This document shows positions 19,239 to 28,857 of a DNA stretch of 64,000 nucleotides, in pieces. Made by a program: the position numbers and the translations under genes. The stretch lies in assembly GCF_022867865.1 (NCBI RefSeq), contig NZ_JALIEC010000003.1, positions 496,001-560,000 of the forward strand. The letters run 5' to 3'. Numbering within the stretch: position 1 is the first letter of the stretch; the number at the start of each line of letters is the position of its first letter. Under the pieces are notes generated by a model. That model was not told the DNA's origin. It saw nothing but the letters and a program-made list of their open reading frames with translations, and did not search any database. This DNA comes from Phaeobacter sp. J2-8 (GTDB lineage Bacteria > Pseudomonadota > Alphaproteobacteria > Rhodobacterales > Rhodobacteraceae).

Positions 19239-20482
19239 CTCCCAACATTTTCGGGATTGAAGGTCATTTCAATATCCCGCCACTGGTCGTATTTCTCTTG
19301 CGGCAGGTCAAAGCCGTCTTTTTGGCACCGCAGAATGGCACGCCGCGCCGCATCAAAGGCAACCCGCGCAGCCGCGTCGTCACCCCCGGTGGCCGAGACC
19401 ATCCGCAAAGAGCTGGTCACGACACGCCCGGTTTCTTCCATTTTCATGCCCACAACCACGGTGACCCGCGACGCAACAGAGCCGACATCGACAACCCAGC
19501 ATTGTTGCACGGCGACGCGCAGGTCTTCGCGTTCGCCGGCGGTCAATGGCGGGCCTGCGGGGGCGGCGGACGTGGTGGTGCCACCCAGGGCCTCGGCCAA
19601 TGCGTCGTTGACCGCATCTGCGGTTGTCTCACGGGCCGTTGGCGCGGGGGTGGCGGGGGTCGTTGTGTCCGCCGGTTGTGCTGCGGGTGGTGCTGCTGGC
19701 GTCTGCGGCGTTGCCGGCGCGGCCGCGGCAAGATTGCTGGGCCTGCTGCGCGGGCGAATGGTTCTTTCCGGCGCACCAGAGGGGGCTTCATCCGCTTCGG
19801 TCACGATTTCGCTGGTCGCTTCTTCCTGGGCGGTGGCGTCCTGTTCTTCCTGAGGCGGGGCCGTGGTTTCGCTCTCGTCGGGCACAACCGCCTCCTGAGA
19901 TTCTTCTGCGATCTGCACATCCGGTTCCGGCGGCGCAACCGGTTCCGGCGCAACCCGTGGGGCGGGGCGCGGCCGGGGGCGGGGCGACACTTCGGGCAGG
20001 GCAATTTCCACATCTTCCGCCGCCGGTGGTGCCGGTTCTGCGGGGGGCGAGACTTCGGGCGGGCTGACCGGGGCGGGCAGCGGCGGCGGTGTTTCGGGCA
20101 GGGCCTCGGGGGCCAGTGGGGCTGGCGCGGTTTCGACCGGTGCGGGACTTGGTTCGGGCGCGGGTGGCTCCGGCGTGGGCACCGCTGGGGCCGGGTCTTC
20201 GACGGTCGGCGGTGCCACGGGCTCTGCCGGGGCCTCGGCAATCACCGGTGCGCTGTCCGGCGTGGCGGTTTCGCTTTCTGATCCGGGCGGCGTTGCGGCC
20301 CCAACCAGAGCTGCATATTCGGCCTCGGAAATCGTGGTGACGCTGGTGACGTCAAACGGCAATGGCTCGACCTCAAACAACGGGCCGATCAACAGCCAGC
20401 CGATCAGGCCGACATGCGCCGCGCCCGATACGTAATGGCCGACATGGGCGCGATGGCCCAGGAAAGTCATATTTGGAAGCAT
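19235..20482 (-). CDS. tolA: Tol-Pal system protein TolA
   Basis: 415 aa. One N-terminal membrane segment (residues 12-32, [19 protein letters not shown]), a very long Pro/Glu/Ala/Thr-rich linker (about 60-290) and a C-terminal periplasmic domain with a Cys pair (QQCW and ILRCQKDGF). TolA spans the periplasm, coupling TolQR energy to TolB-Pal. The linker is proline-acidic, unlike the alanine-lysine helix of E. coli TolA. ATG at 20482 is used; TTG at 20491 is an alternative. The low-complexity linker keeps other frames open but no separate gene is supported. Confidence 0.93.
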   Translation of the reverse strand: MLPNMTFLGHRAHVGHYVSGAAHVGLIGWLLIGPLFEVEPLPFDVTSVTTISEAEYAALVGAATPPGSESETATPDSAPVIAEAPAEPVAPPTVEDPAPAVPTPEPPAPEPSPAPVETAPAPLAPEALPETPPPLPAPVSPPEVSPPAEPAPPAAEDVEIALPEVSPRPRPRPAPRVAPEPVAPPEPDVQIAEESQEAVVPDESETTAPPQEEQDATAQEEATSEIVTEADEAPSGAPERTIRPRSRPSNLAAAAPATPQTPAAPPAAQPADTTTPATPAPTARETTADAVNDALAEALGGTTTSAAPAGPPLTAGEREDLRVAVQQCWVVDVGSVASRVTVVVGMKMEETGRVVTSSLRMVSATGGDDAAARVAFDAARRAILRCQKDGFDLPQEKYDQWRDIEMTFNPENVGR

Positions 20483-20502
20483 TTGCACCAAAGCGCCCCG
20501 GA

Positions 20503-21003
20503 TTACCCGCCGTCGCGATCATTGCCGCTGGCGGAATCGCGGCCATCCAGACGTGGACCACCAACATCCGTGACCAGACCGATGTTGCTGAACCCGCCTG
20601 CGTTAAGCGCCCCCATGACTTGCATCACCTCGGCATAGGGTACGGCCCCATCGGCGCGCAGGAACACCCGGTCGCTTGTGCGTTCTGCCGCAATGGCGCG
20701 CAACTTGCCCACCAGATCCTCGGCCCCGGTTTCCGTGGTCTGGATCAGAATGCGGTTGTCGGCTGTCAAGGTCACGGTCAGCGGTTCCTCGGCCTCGCTG
20801 CTCAGGGCGCTGGCCGCAGATTTCGGCAATTCCACCGGCACCCCGACGGTCAGCAACGGGGCCGACACCATGAAAATGATCAGCAGAACCAACATTACGT
20901 CGACAAAGGGCGTGACGTTGATTTCGGCCATCGGGCGTGCGCCGCCCCGGCGACGACGGCCCCGACCTGAGTTGCCTTCGGACTTTATGACACCCGCTGC
21001 CAT
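20503..21003 (-). CDS. tolR: Tol-Pal system protein TolR (ExbD family)
   Basis: 166 aa. A basic N-terminus (GRGRRRRGGARP), then the ExbD/TolR signature AEINVTPFVDVMLVLLIIFMV with the proton-pathway Asp in the single membrane helix, and a periplasmic domain. With TolQ it forms the proton-driven motor of the Tol system. It starts three bases after the tolQ stop. Confidence 0.97.
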   Translation of the reverse strand: MAAGVIKSEGNSGRGRRRRGGARPMAEINVTPFVDVMLVLLIIFMVSAPLLTVGVPVELPKSAASALSSEAEEPLTVTLTADNRILIQTTETGAEDLVGKLRAIAAERTSDRVFLRADGAVPYAEVMQVMGALNAGGFSNIGLVTDVGGPRLDGRDSASGNDRDGG

Positions 21004-21006
21004 GGC

Positions 21007-21702
21007 TCAGCTGTCCAGCTGACGGCTGAGGATGGTGGCGAATTCATCGGCGAAACTTTCATACCCCGACAAGATCCGATCCGCATCCGCGCTCAGCTTG
21101 TTATAGAAAATCACCGCCGGAATCGCGGCCAACAGGCCCAAACCGGTCGCCATCAGCGCCTCGGCAATGCCGGGGGCCACAACCGCAAGCGAGGTGTTCT
21201 GTTGTTCGGCAATCTCGATAAAGGCATTCATGATGCCCCAGACCGTGCCGAACAAACCCACAAATGGCGCGGTAGAGCCAACAGTGGCCAGCACGCTCAG
21301 ACCGCGCTGCATGTCATCACTGACTGCGGCAATCGCCACATTCATCGACCGGTCGATGCGCGCCTGGGCGCCGGGGATCAACCCGCCATCTTCGCGGTGC
21401 GAACGCCGCCATTCCAACATGCCGGCGGCAAATACTTTTTGCGACCTGCCTTTGGGCTCGGGGCCCATCTGTTCGAACAATTCGTCCAGGGGCTCACCGG
21501 ACCAGAAATCGCGATCAAACCGCTTTGCCTCTCGCCGGGCACCGCGATAGGCGATCAGGTTGTAGACGATGATCGACCATGACCAGAAACTTGCCACGAT
21601 CAACGCCACCATCACCAGTTTTACGGTCAGTGTCGCACGTGCAAAAAGCCCCCACATAGAGAAGTCTATCTCCTGTGCGAGCGCTAGGGTCTCTGTTTCC
21701 AT
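21007..21702 (-). CDS. tolQ: Tol-Pal system proton channel TolQ
   Basis: 231 aa, three membrane helices of the ExbB/MotA/TolQ family; visible are KLVMVALIVASFWSWSIIVYN, the TVGSTAPFVGLFGTVWGIM signature and ALMATGLGLLAAIPAV. Residues in the last two helices form the proton channel. ATG at 21702 (METETLALAQ) follows AGCAGG. The open frame extends about 78 codons further upstream, but that part is low in conserved features and is rejected. Confidence 0.97.
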   Translation of the reverse strand: METETLALAQEIDFSMWGLFARATLTVKLVMVALIVASFWSWSIIVYNLIAYRGARREAKRFDRDFWSGEPLDELFEQMGPEPKGRSQKVFAAGMLEWRRSHREDGGLIPGAQARIDRSMNVAIAAVSDDMQRGLSVLATVGSTAPFVGLFGTVWGIMNAFIEIAEQQNTSLAVVAPGIAEALMATGLGLLAAIPAVIFYNKLSADADRILSGYESFADEFATILSRQLDS

Positions 21703-22008
21703 CTGCCTGCTCTTTGTTGTGGCGACTTTATCTGTCGTCCTATGTGGTCGTGACGGTCGCGTGACTGCTTTGGGGCCGGTTCTGTGCGGCCAATTGATCC
21801 GATTATTAACGGAAATGAAGGGGGAAAGCCAACACGAAGGCGTCAATTGACCCTGTTTGTCACCTTTTGCCCGTTGGGTTGGCGGATATTTGCCGGAAGG
21901 CTGAAACATGCCGAAGGATGGCGGGGGCCACTGCATTTCGCCCTTGTCTTTGCACTGCGAAAAACCGCCAAAAATCCGGCGCCATAAGCCATGGATCGGC
22001 CTTGCCCT

Positions 22009-22054
22009 TTCATCTGACCAAAAATATCCCGGGGGTCGGGGGGCTGGCCCCCCG
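22009..22054 (+). repeat. Dispersed AATATCCCGGGGG repeat, copy 3
   Basis: A short form: TTCATCTGACC, AAAAATATCCCGGGGGTC, then GGGGGGCTGGCCCCCC, a hairpin of G and C runs. It lies between ybgC and tolQ, 39 bases past the ybgC stop. Confidence 0.85.
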
Positions 22055-22092
22055 TCGGTTTGGGCGGCCAGTTCCAGACGGGTCTGGCGGGA

Positions 22093-22482
22093 TCAATGCA
22101 ATTGCTGGCGCAAAGCGCCCGGCAATCGCATCGGCTGACCTGCGGCACCGATCACCACCAGTGTCACCTTGGCATCAAACAGGATGTCATCGCCCCGCCG
22201 GACCACTTGATGCAGCACCATGCGCGCGCCGGTGACCTGTGCCGGGCTGGTATCAACCCTGAGATCGTCGCCATAATACGCGGGCATCAGGTAGTCACAT
22301 TCGATCCGACGCACGACAAACACCTGTCCGTCGCGATCTTTCATTTCGCGTTGATCAATCCCAAGCGCAGCCACCCATTCGCTGCGCGCGCGTTCAATGA
22401 ATTTGAGGAAATTGGCGTGATACACGATGCCCGCCATGTCGGTGTCTTCATAATAAACCCGGCAGGTGAACTGATGTGGCAT
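22093..22482 (-). CDS. ybgC: Tol-Pal associated acyl-CoA thioesterase YbgC
   Basis: 129 aa hotdog-fold thioesterase of the 4-hydroxybenzoyl-CoA thioesterase type. The catalytic region is YYEDTDMAGIVYHANFLKFIERAR. It heads the tol-pal cluster as in most proteobacteria and acts on acyl-CoA or acyl-ACP in the cytoplasm. ATG at 22482 has an excellent AGGAGCCACC ribosome site. About 390 bases including repeat copy 3 separate it from tolQ, so tolQ probably has its own promoter. Confidence 0.95.
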   Translation of the reverse strand: MPHQFTCRVYYEDTDMAGIVYHANFLKFIERARSEWVAALGIDQREMKDRDGQVFVVRRIECDYLMPAYYGDDLRVDTSPAQVTGARMVLHQVVRRGDDILFDAKVTLVVIGAAGQPMRLPGALRQQLH

Positions 22483-22938
22483 GGTGGCTCCTGATGTTGG
22501 TACGAGACAAACCAGCAACCGGCCAGCGGTGCAAGCCCGCTGTGGGGCAAGACTTGCGCCAAGCGGCAATCTGAAATCGCTTGCTTCGGCCGCCGCGCGT
22601 ATGCGGATCTGACGGCCCGGCACGGCGCGGGGGGCTGAAAGCATGGCGTTCCCATCTTGTCCGGCGGCCAAGGTGGTTTCAGGGCTCGCCCCAAGCAATG
22701 CGAACAGGCGTTTTTATGATAAAACAGATCGCGCCATCACGGGCCAGATGGGGGGACATCGCCAAATGACTACCCTGCGTTGATGGTGAATTGACGTTAA
22801 TCGCTGATTTGCGCGTCAACCCCATTTTTAAGGGGACAATTGCGTCAAATTCCCGTAGCTAGAACCTTTAATTGTCGCATTATGGTTACCAGTAACATTA
22901 CGATCAAGATATTATGAATTCAGGGAAAAAACTTTAGC
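22483..22938. other. Divergent intergenic region between ybgC and the LytTR gene
   Basis: These 456 bases become AT-rich towards the LytTR gene. I see a small palindrome GTTAC-CA-GTAAC (22885-22896) 43 bases before the LytTR start and a GACGTTAAT (22793-22801) that resembles one half of a LytTR binding site. Both are suggestive only. No coding sequence is supported. Confidence 0.4.
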
Positions 22939-23763
22939 ATGGGGCAAAGGACAGGACGGGACGGACCCGGTGCCGCAATCAAGGCGCGGTTGCGCATGAC
23001 CGTGAATTCACGGTTTGTGTTGGCTCTTTTTCTGGGACTGACAATGGTGGCGGTTGTCGCCGAACCGTTTCACACCAAAGGGGTGCTGACGGTTCCGGTG
23101 CGCATGATCTACTGGTCCGTCATTATTGCGGTGTCGATGGTGGCGGGGGGCGTCTTTGACGAGATTGGGATCTGGCTCGCCGGTCCATCTGCCCCGGTTT
23201 GGCGTGCGCCTGTTCTGGGGGCCACGATGATGAGTGTCGTCTTTACCCCGTTTGTCGTTTTATGGTCCCAGCTGTTCGTCGCCTTTGGTGCGGCGCTTGA
23301 CCCGGCGATGGGGAAAATCTTTCTGTCTGTTCTGGTGCCGACAATTGCGGTTTTTGCGGCGGTACACGCCCAGAAATCCAAACGTGCGGTCGGGGCGCAC
23401 CTGGCCGATGCACCCGATGCCACCGAAGAAGAGACGACCCCGCCGCCCAATGCACAGCTCGCCTATCGCCTGACCACGCCGCAGGCCACCATCTTTCGTG
23501 TCTCTGCCAATGATCACCTGACCGAGGTGGCCACCGACCAAGGGATCGAACTCATTCGGATGCGGTTTTCCGATGCGGTCCGAGAGATGGACCCTGTGCC
23601 GGGCTGCAATATCCATCGCTCTCATTGGGTGGCCTTGTCATCGGTCAATGGGTTGGAGCGGCGTCAGGGCAAGATGTTCATCAAACTGGCCAATGGTGAT
23701 GAACTGCCGGTCAGTCGCACCTACCGTCCCGAGCTTCAGGCGCTTTTGCCCGATCTGTTCTGA
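22939..23763 (+). CDS. Membrane-bound LytTR-family DNA-binding protein
   Basis: 274 aa. Four hydrophobic segments lie in the N-terminal half (near residues 25-43, 53-70, 92-112 and 122-140); the C-terminal 100 residues form a LytTR domain (LIRMRFSDAVREM, IHRSHWVAL, FIKLANGDELPVSRTYRPEL). Such proteins are membrane-anchored transcription regulators; the signal and targets are unknown. ATG at 22939 has no strong ribosome site. Its 3' end overlaps the convergent pdeM gene by 28 bases. Confidence 0.88.
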   Translation: MGQRTGRDGPGAAIKARLRMTVNSRFVLALFLGLTMVAVVAEPFHTKGVLTVPVRMIYWSVIIAVSMVAGGVFDEIGIWLAGPSAPVWRAPVLGATMMSVVFTPFVVLWSQLFVAFGAALDPAMGKIFLSVLVPTIAVFAAVHAQKSKRAVGAHLADAPDATEEETTPPPNAQLAYRLTTPQATIFRVSANDHLTEVATDQGIELIRMRFSDAVREMDPVPGCNIHRSHWVALSSVNGLERRQGKMFIKLANGDELPVSRTYRPELQALLPDLF

Positions 23764-24406
23764 GGCATCGGTATCACCAGAACCTGTCGCCCGGTCAAAA
23801 CGGCGCGGGCGTCCGGTGCCATCAACCGGGCAATGGCGAGATCGTCACAGCGCAACCCACCGGTATAGGTGCCAAAGGCGGGCAGGATGACCCGCGTTCT
23901 GTCCAGCAGAAAACAGGGGCGTGACGCCGCCTTCATCCGGGCCTTCGGATGGTAATGCCCCGATATTTCCCCGGTGTCCGCCGGTTCGGCAATATGGCGA
24001 AAGATGACGCCCAGATGCTCAAACCTCGCCAGATGTGCACCCGCCAGGTTCACGGGGCCGGGATCGTGGTTGCCTTCGATCCAGATCCATCGGCGCCCGG
24101 CCTGAAGCCGGGTGATCCAGTCGCGCGCATCGCGGGGCAGATCATCCAGCGCCTGAAGGTCGTCGAAACTGTCGCCGAGGCAAATCACGATGTCCGGATT
24201 CGTGGCCTCGATCTCGGCCGCCAACCGTGCCAGCGTATCGGTCACATCATAGGGCGGCAATTGCACCGCGTTGCGCCGGGCCTGCCTTGCGGATTTCCCA
24301 AGGTGCAGGTCCGATACCGTCAAAATCCCGGCTTCTGGCCAATGTAACGCGCCCGTGGCCCGGGCGACCATCCGGTGGCGGCAAAAGAAAACTCATAGGC
24401 GTTCAT
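23736..24406 (-). CDS. pdeM: Ligase-associated DNA damage response endonuclease PdeM, frameshifted
   Basis: About 223 aa. A calcineurin-like metallophosphoesterase with metal motifs SDLHLGKS, LGDSFD, EGNHDPG and GHYHPK. Its usual N-terminus, MNAYEFSFAA, reads from ATG at 24406 but in another frame from the body, which begins MVARATGALHWPEAG at 24371. One missing base near 24371-24375 reconciles the two. The span is 3n+2 bases. Starting instead at 24371 would drop the conserved N-terminus. It follows lhr by 39 bases, the typical lhr-pdeM pairing in DNA-repair loci. Confidence 0.9.
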
Positions 24407-24445
24407 GCTATGTTCATGGCTGACTTGGGGGCGGGGCGCAAGCGC

Positions 24446-26869
24446 TCACAAGTCCCCTAATCCTGCCGCCGTCATCAACGTCTCGGCCTCCTGTTGCAAA
24501 AGCCGCTCTCGGCCGGCGCCTTCGATCGGCACTTTGCCCACCTCCAGCAACAGCGGTGCCGCCAGCGGTGTCACCTGGTCCAGTCTGCGCAGGTCGATCC
24601 GCCCCTGCACCCGTTCTGCCATCTCTCGGATTCGGGCAAAATCCACCAGCCCGCGCATCGCCTCGGTCCGGGTGATCCGCATCAGCAGGTGATCAGGGTC
24701 GTACTTCAGCAATGTGTCATAGAGGATGTCACTGGAAAACGTCGCTTGCCGCCCGGATTTCCGGCTGCCCGGCATGTTGCGATTGATCAGCCCGGCAATG
24801 GTGGCACTGGCGCGAAAGGTGCGTTTCATCACCGCATTCCCGGCCAACCATCCCTCCAATCCGGCCTCCAGCGCGGCAATATCAAACAGCGGCGCGGGGT
24901 CGGTCAATGGCTGTAACCCCCAGATCAGCGTGGCATAATCCGTCGCGACAAACCCCAATGGATCCAGCCCCAGATCCTCTAACCGTTTGGTCAGCAAAAG
25001 CCCAAGGGTCTGCTGGGCATTGCGGCCCGCAAAGCCATAGATGCAGGCATGTTCACGTCCGTCATGGGCAAAGCTCTCGATCAACAGCCGCCCCTGTTTC
25101 GGCAATTCACTGACCTGGCGTTGCAGGTCAAGCCAATCGCGGGTGTGTTCCGGCAGATAGGGCCAATCATCGGCGGCAAACATCGCCAGAATGCGCTGGC
25201 TTAGCTGTGTCGAAGTGGCGAATTTGGTGCCGGAAAAGACCGCGACTTTGGGCTTCTTGCGGGCATTGCGCGTCACCTCGACCACCATATCACGCAATCC
25301 CTGATAGGCGACGATCTGGCCACCAATCAAAAAGGTATCGCCGGGCGTCAGGCTGGCGGCAAAGCTTTCTTCGACCTCGCCCAATGGTTTGCCGCCGCGA
25401 CCCCTGAACCGCACCTTCAACAGGTCGGCATCCTGGATCGTGCCAATGTTCATCCGGATCAATTGCGTCGCACGCGGGTCACGCAAATGCCAAAGCCCAT
25501 CTTCGTGTTGTTTCAGCCGCTGCCATTGATCATAGGCGCGCAGCGCATAGCCACCGGTGGCGCAAAACGCCAGACAATCATCAAACTGCGCCCGGCTGAG
25601 GGTCGCATAGGGCCCGGCGCGCGTCATTTCGGCAAAAAGCAGATCCGCATCAATCGGCCCGGCGCAGGCAGTGATCAGGATATGTTGGCAGAGCACATCC
25701 AACGGTCCCGGCCCGCGTGGATCACCATCCAGATCATGCGCTTTTGCGGCTTGCAGCGCGGCATGGCATTCCACCACCTCAAACCGGTTGGCGGGCACCA
25801 GCCGCGCCTTGGACGGCGCATTATAGCGATGGTTGGCGCGGCCTATCCGCTGGATCAGCCGTTTGACATTCTTCGGCGCGCCGACCTGAATTACCAGGTC
25901 GACATCACCCCAGTCGATCCCCAGATCGAGACTGCCGGTACAGACAATGGCCCGTAAATCTCCCCGCACCATCGCGGCCTCGACCCGCTCGCGCTGGGCG
26001 CGGTCCAGCGATCCGTGGTGAATGCCAATGGGCAGGCTTTCGTCATTGGCCAACCACAGGTTGTGAAAGAATATCTCGGCCTGGGCGCGGGTGTTGTGGA
26101 AAATCAGCGTTGTCCGGTGCGCTTTCACCGCGGCCATCACCTGGGGAATGGCAAAACTGGCCCCGCCACCGGACCACGGCGGCGCATCGGGCAAGTCCAA
26201 CATGGCAATATCCGGGTCCGGTCCCGGATCGGCCTGAACAATCGTACAAGGATCGGGATGGCACGCCAGAAAATGCGCGATCGCGCCCGGATCTTCCACC
26301 GTAGCGGACAGGCCAACCCGGCGCAGGTCCGGGCACATTGTCTGCAACCGCGCCAGCGACAACATCAACTGATCGCCGCGCTTGCTCTCGGCCAGCGCAT
26401 GGATTTCGTCGACAACAACCCGCTGCAATCCCTGGAAGATCCTCGGCGCATCCTCATAGGAAATCAGCAGTGCCAAACTCTCTGGCGTGGTGAGCAGAAT
26501 ATGCGGCGGGTCGGCGCGCTGGCGCCGTTTCTGCGTATACGACGTGTCGCCGGTGCGGTCCTCGATCCGAATGGGCAATCCCATTTCGGCCACAGGCGCG
26601 CTCAGATTTCGTTTGATATCCGCCGCCAGCGCCTTGAGCGGCGAAACATACAAGGTGTGCAACCCCTGATGCAGACCATCGGCCAATTCGGCCAGAGACG
26701 GCAAAAACCCCGCCATGGTCTTGCCGCCCCCCGTCGGGGCAATCAGCAACAATGCAGGTTCTGACGCCTGATCCACCATCTCTTGTTGATGGGGATGCAC
26801 CCGCCAATTGCGGGCGGAAAACCATGTCAAAAGGGCAGGAGGCAAAAGTGCGGCGGGCAAATCGGTCAT
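24446..26869 (-). CDS. lhr: Ligase-associated DEXH helicase, Lhr family
   Basis: 807 aa superfamily 2 helicase. Motifs in order: Walker A IAPTGGGKTMAGF, TTPESLALLI, DEIH box VVDEIHALAESKRG, the HNTRAQAE region, and motifs V-VI CTGSLDLGIDWGDVDLV and QRIGRANHR. The C-terminal half has the Lhr accessory domain. By family knowledge it is part of a DNA-damage module with PdeM, a DNA ligase and an exonuclease; the ligase and exonuclease are not in this window. ATG at 26869 is used; the open frame runs further through repeat copy 4, which is rejected. Confidence 0.94.
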   Translation of the reverse strand: MTDLPAALLPPALLTWFSARNWRVHPHQQEMVDQASEPALLLIAPTGGGKTMAGFLPSLAELADGLHQGLHTLYVSPLKALAADIKRNLSAPVAEMGLPIRIEDRTGDTSYTQKRRQRADPPHILLTTPESLALLISYEDAPRIFQGLQRVVVDEIHALAESKRGDQLMLSLARLQTMCPDLRRVGLSATVEDPGAIAHFLACHPDPCTIVQADPGPDPDIAMLDLPDAPPWSGGGASFAIPQVMAAVKAHRTTLIFHNTRAQAEIFFHNLWLANDESLPIGIHHGSLDRAQRERVEAAMVRGDLRAIVCTGSLDLGIDWGDVDLVIQVGAPKNVKRLIQRIGRANHRYNAPSKARLVPANRFEVVECHAALQAAKAHDLDGDPRGPGPLDVLCQHILITACAGPIDADLLFAEMTRAGPYATLSRAQFDDCLAFCATGGYALRAYDQWQRLKQHEDGLWHLRDPRATQLIRMNIGTIQDADLLKVRFRGRGGKPLGEVEESFAASLTPGDTFLIGGQIVAYQGLRDMVVEVTRNARKKPKVAVFSGTKFATSTQLSQRILAMFAADDWPYLPEHTRDWLDLQRQVSELPKQGRLLIESFAHDGREHACIYGFAGRNAQQTLGLLLTKRLEDLGLDPLGFVATDYATLIWGLQPLTDPAPLFDIAALEAGLEGWLAGNAVMKRTFRASATIAGLINRNMPGSRKSGRQATFSSDILYDTLLKYDPDHLLMRITRTEAMRGLVDFARIREMAERVQGRIDLRRLDQVTPLAAPLLLEVGKVPIEGAGRERLLQQEAETLMTAAGLGDL

Positions 26870-26913
26870 AGGGCAAACGTATCGCCCGCCAGCACGGTTC
26901 GAAACCGCTAAGG

Positions 26914-26961
26914 TCTTCTTCTGTTCACAAATATCCCGGGGGTTCGGGGGCTGGCCCCCGA
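26914..26961 (+). repeat. Dispersed AATATCCCGGGGG repeat, copy 4
   Basis: CTTCTTCTGTTCAC, AAATATCCCGGGGGTTC, then GGGGGCTGGCCCCCG. It fills the gap between the end of the tad-associated ATPase gene and the lhr start, about 45 bases upstream of lhr. Confidence 0.85.
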
Positions 26962-26973
26962 TCCGCAATCTGC

Positions 26974-28283
26974 CTATTTCACGATCTTTTCGTCTTTGAC
27001 GAACATATTGGCCCAAGCCCGGTCAATATATTCCGGCGTCATTTGCGGCGCGACGCCCTCGAATGCACAGATCGACAGGATTTGATCAATCAGAAACACC
27101 GGTTGGTAATTGGCGTACACATTCTGGATCGTCGGGTATTTGCTTTGCAACAGGTGGATCAGGCTCGCTTCATCCAACGGCAGCTTCTTCTTCTTCGCCA
27201 CCAGCGCAAAGATTTTCAGAAAATCTTTCTGATCCGGCCCGTCGATTTTGATCTTGAAGAAGATCCGCCGCAAGGCCGCCTGGTCAAAGATTTCATTCGG
27301 ATGAAAGTTGGTGGAAAACACCACCAACGTGTCAAACGGGACTTCGAATTTCTCACCCGATTGCAGCGCCAGGATATCGCGGTTTTCCTCCAGCGGGACA
27401 ATCCAGCGGTTGACCAGCGCCTGGGGCGGTTCTTCCTGACGGCCAAGGTCATCAACGATGAAAATCCCGCAGGCGCTCTTCAATTGCAGGGGCGCCTGAT
27501 AGGTGCGGGCGGTTGGATTATAGACCAGATCCAGCATTTTCAGCGAAAGTTCACCACCTGTCACCACCGTCGGGCGTTCACAGCGCACATAGCGCGTGTC
27601 ATAGCGGTTGCCGGATCGGCGCAACTGATTGGGATCATCTTCCTGGGTTTCCGCCGCGGAATGGACAATCGGGTCATAGACCGTGATCACCTGACCGGCA
27701 TATTCGATCGCGCGGGGGACAAAGATCTTGTCGCCCATCGCCTTGCGAATCCCGTTCGAGATCGAGGATTTCCCGTTGCCCGGCGGGCCATACATCAGGA
27801 TCGACCGCCCGGCGCTCACGGCGGGGCCCAATTGGTCCATCAGACTGGTGGGCAGGATCAGGTCGCCCATGGCCGCCGTCAGCTGGTCGCGGGTGATTTG
27901 CAGGTTGCGGATCGACTGGCGTTTGATCTGTTCCTGATAAACCGCCAGCGGCACCGGCATCGCGCCGAAATATTCCGATTGCGTCAGCGCATCCAACGCC
28001 CGCGCCTTGCCCGCATCGGTCAGCTCGTATCCCATTTCATTGCCGGAATTGGCGTTCAGCGTGCCGGTCGCCTGCAGAAACTTCTGGCTGCGCGCCAGAT
28101 CCACCAGCTCTTGTGTGACCGGGATCGGCAGACAGATGTTGCGGGCGATCTCTGTCACCATATCGAGGTTCGACCGGAACATGGTTTTCAACAAAATGTC
28201 CCGCATCATCACAATCGGCAGGCGCATTTCCTCCAACCGCTTGGGGGCGGGGGGGCTGTGACATTTCCGGCGGCCATGTTCAT
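26974..28283 (-). CDS. Tad-locus AAA family ATPase, frameshifted near the N-terminus
   Basis: About 436 aa. Central ATPase domain with Walker A MYGPPGNGKSS, Walker B IFIVDDLGRQ and the sensor VVFSTNFHPNE. The main frame begins EEMRLPIVMM, but the real start is probably ATG at 28283 (MNMAAGNVTAPPPP), which has GAGGAAATTGCC upstream; the frames join if one C is added in the runs at 28243-28255 (seven G and five G on the + strand). It is the last gene of the tad run, just after the prepilin peptidase. The family is unnamed; an energy or remodelling role for the pilus is inferred only from position. Confidence 0.82.
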
Positions 28284-28353
28284 GGCAATTTCCTCATAAA
28301 AGACGGGCGCAGTCTGGGGGTCGGGGGTTCAGAAACGGTAAAGTCGTTCACGA

Positions 28354-28854
28354 TCACCCCCCGAATACCGCACCCAACATCAGATAAAGCGCCAATGTGC
28401 CCCCCAGCGCCAGTCCCATCGGAAAGTCGCTTCCGCTGTCCCAGCTGTCCCAGTTCGGGGCCAAACGGCGCAGACCGGAATGTTTTGCCAACCGATGGGC
28501 GCCAAAGGCCCCCAGAAGCGTGGCGGCCAGCAGCATCAGCAGAAATGCCAGATCCGCCGGGTCGACAAAGGGCGCGGCGGCGGCGGCGAACTTTGCGTCA
28601 CCCGCCCCGACAAGACCGGTGGCATTCATCAAGATCCCCAGCGCCAGCACAATGGCCAACTGCAAGAACCGCCAAGGGTATTCCGCCAACGGCAGGGCAA
28701 TCAATCCAACCACCGCAAAGACCGCGACCAGCGCCAGTACGGCCTTGTTCGGGATCTTCATCATCCGCATGTCGGACCAGCAGACATAAATGCAGATTGG
28801 CACCACAAATGGCAGAAACCAAAGCGCCGACCACATGGTGATATCCAGCGACAT
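28354..28854 (-). CDS. cpaA: Prepilin peptidase TadV/CpaA (A24 family)
   Basis: 166 aa with about five membrane helices. The two catalytic aspartates of A24 peptidases are in VCWSDMRMMKIPN and GAGDAKF. It cleaves Flp prepilins at the inner membrane. It is short, as expected for the Tad type without the N-methylation domain. It starts three bases after the stop of the upstream TPR lipoprotein gene. Confidence 0.94.
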   Translation of the reverse strand: MSLDITMWSALWFLPFVVPICIYVCWSDMRMMKIPNKAVLALVAVFAVVGLIALPLAEYPWRFLQLAIVLALGILMNATGLVGAGDAKFAAAAAPFVDPADLAFLLMLLAATLLGAFGAHRLAKHSGLRRLAPNWDSWDSGSDFPMGLALGGTLALYLMLGAVFGG

Positions 28855-28857
28855 GGA

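Noticed and set aside
19800-20241. Proline/arginine-rich open frames inside tolA
   Set aside because: They are alternative readings of the low-complexity TolA linker and have no independent support.
22793-22801. GACGTTAAT as a LytTR binding site before the LytTR gene
   Set aside because: Only one half-site with one mismatch to the consensus was found; LytTR sites need two direct repeats.
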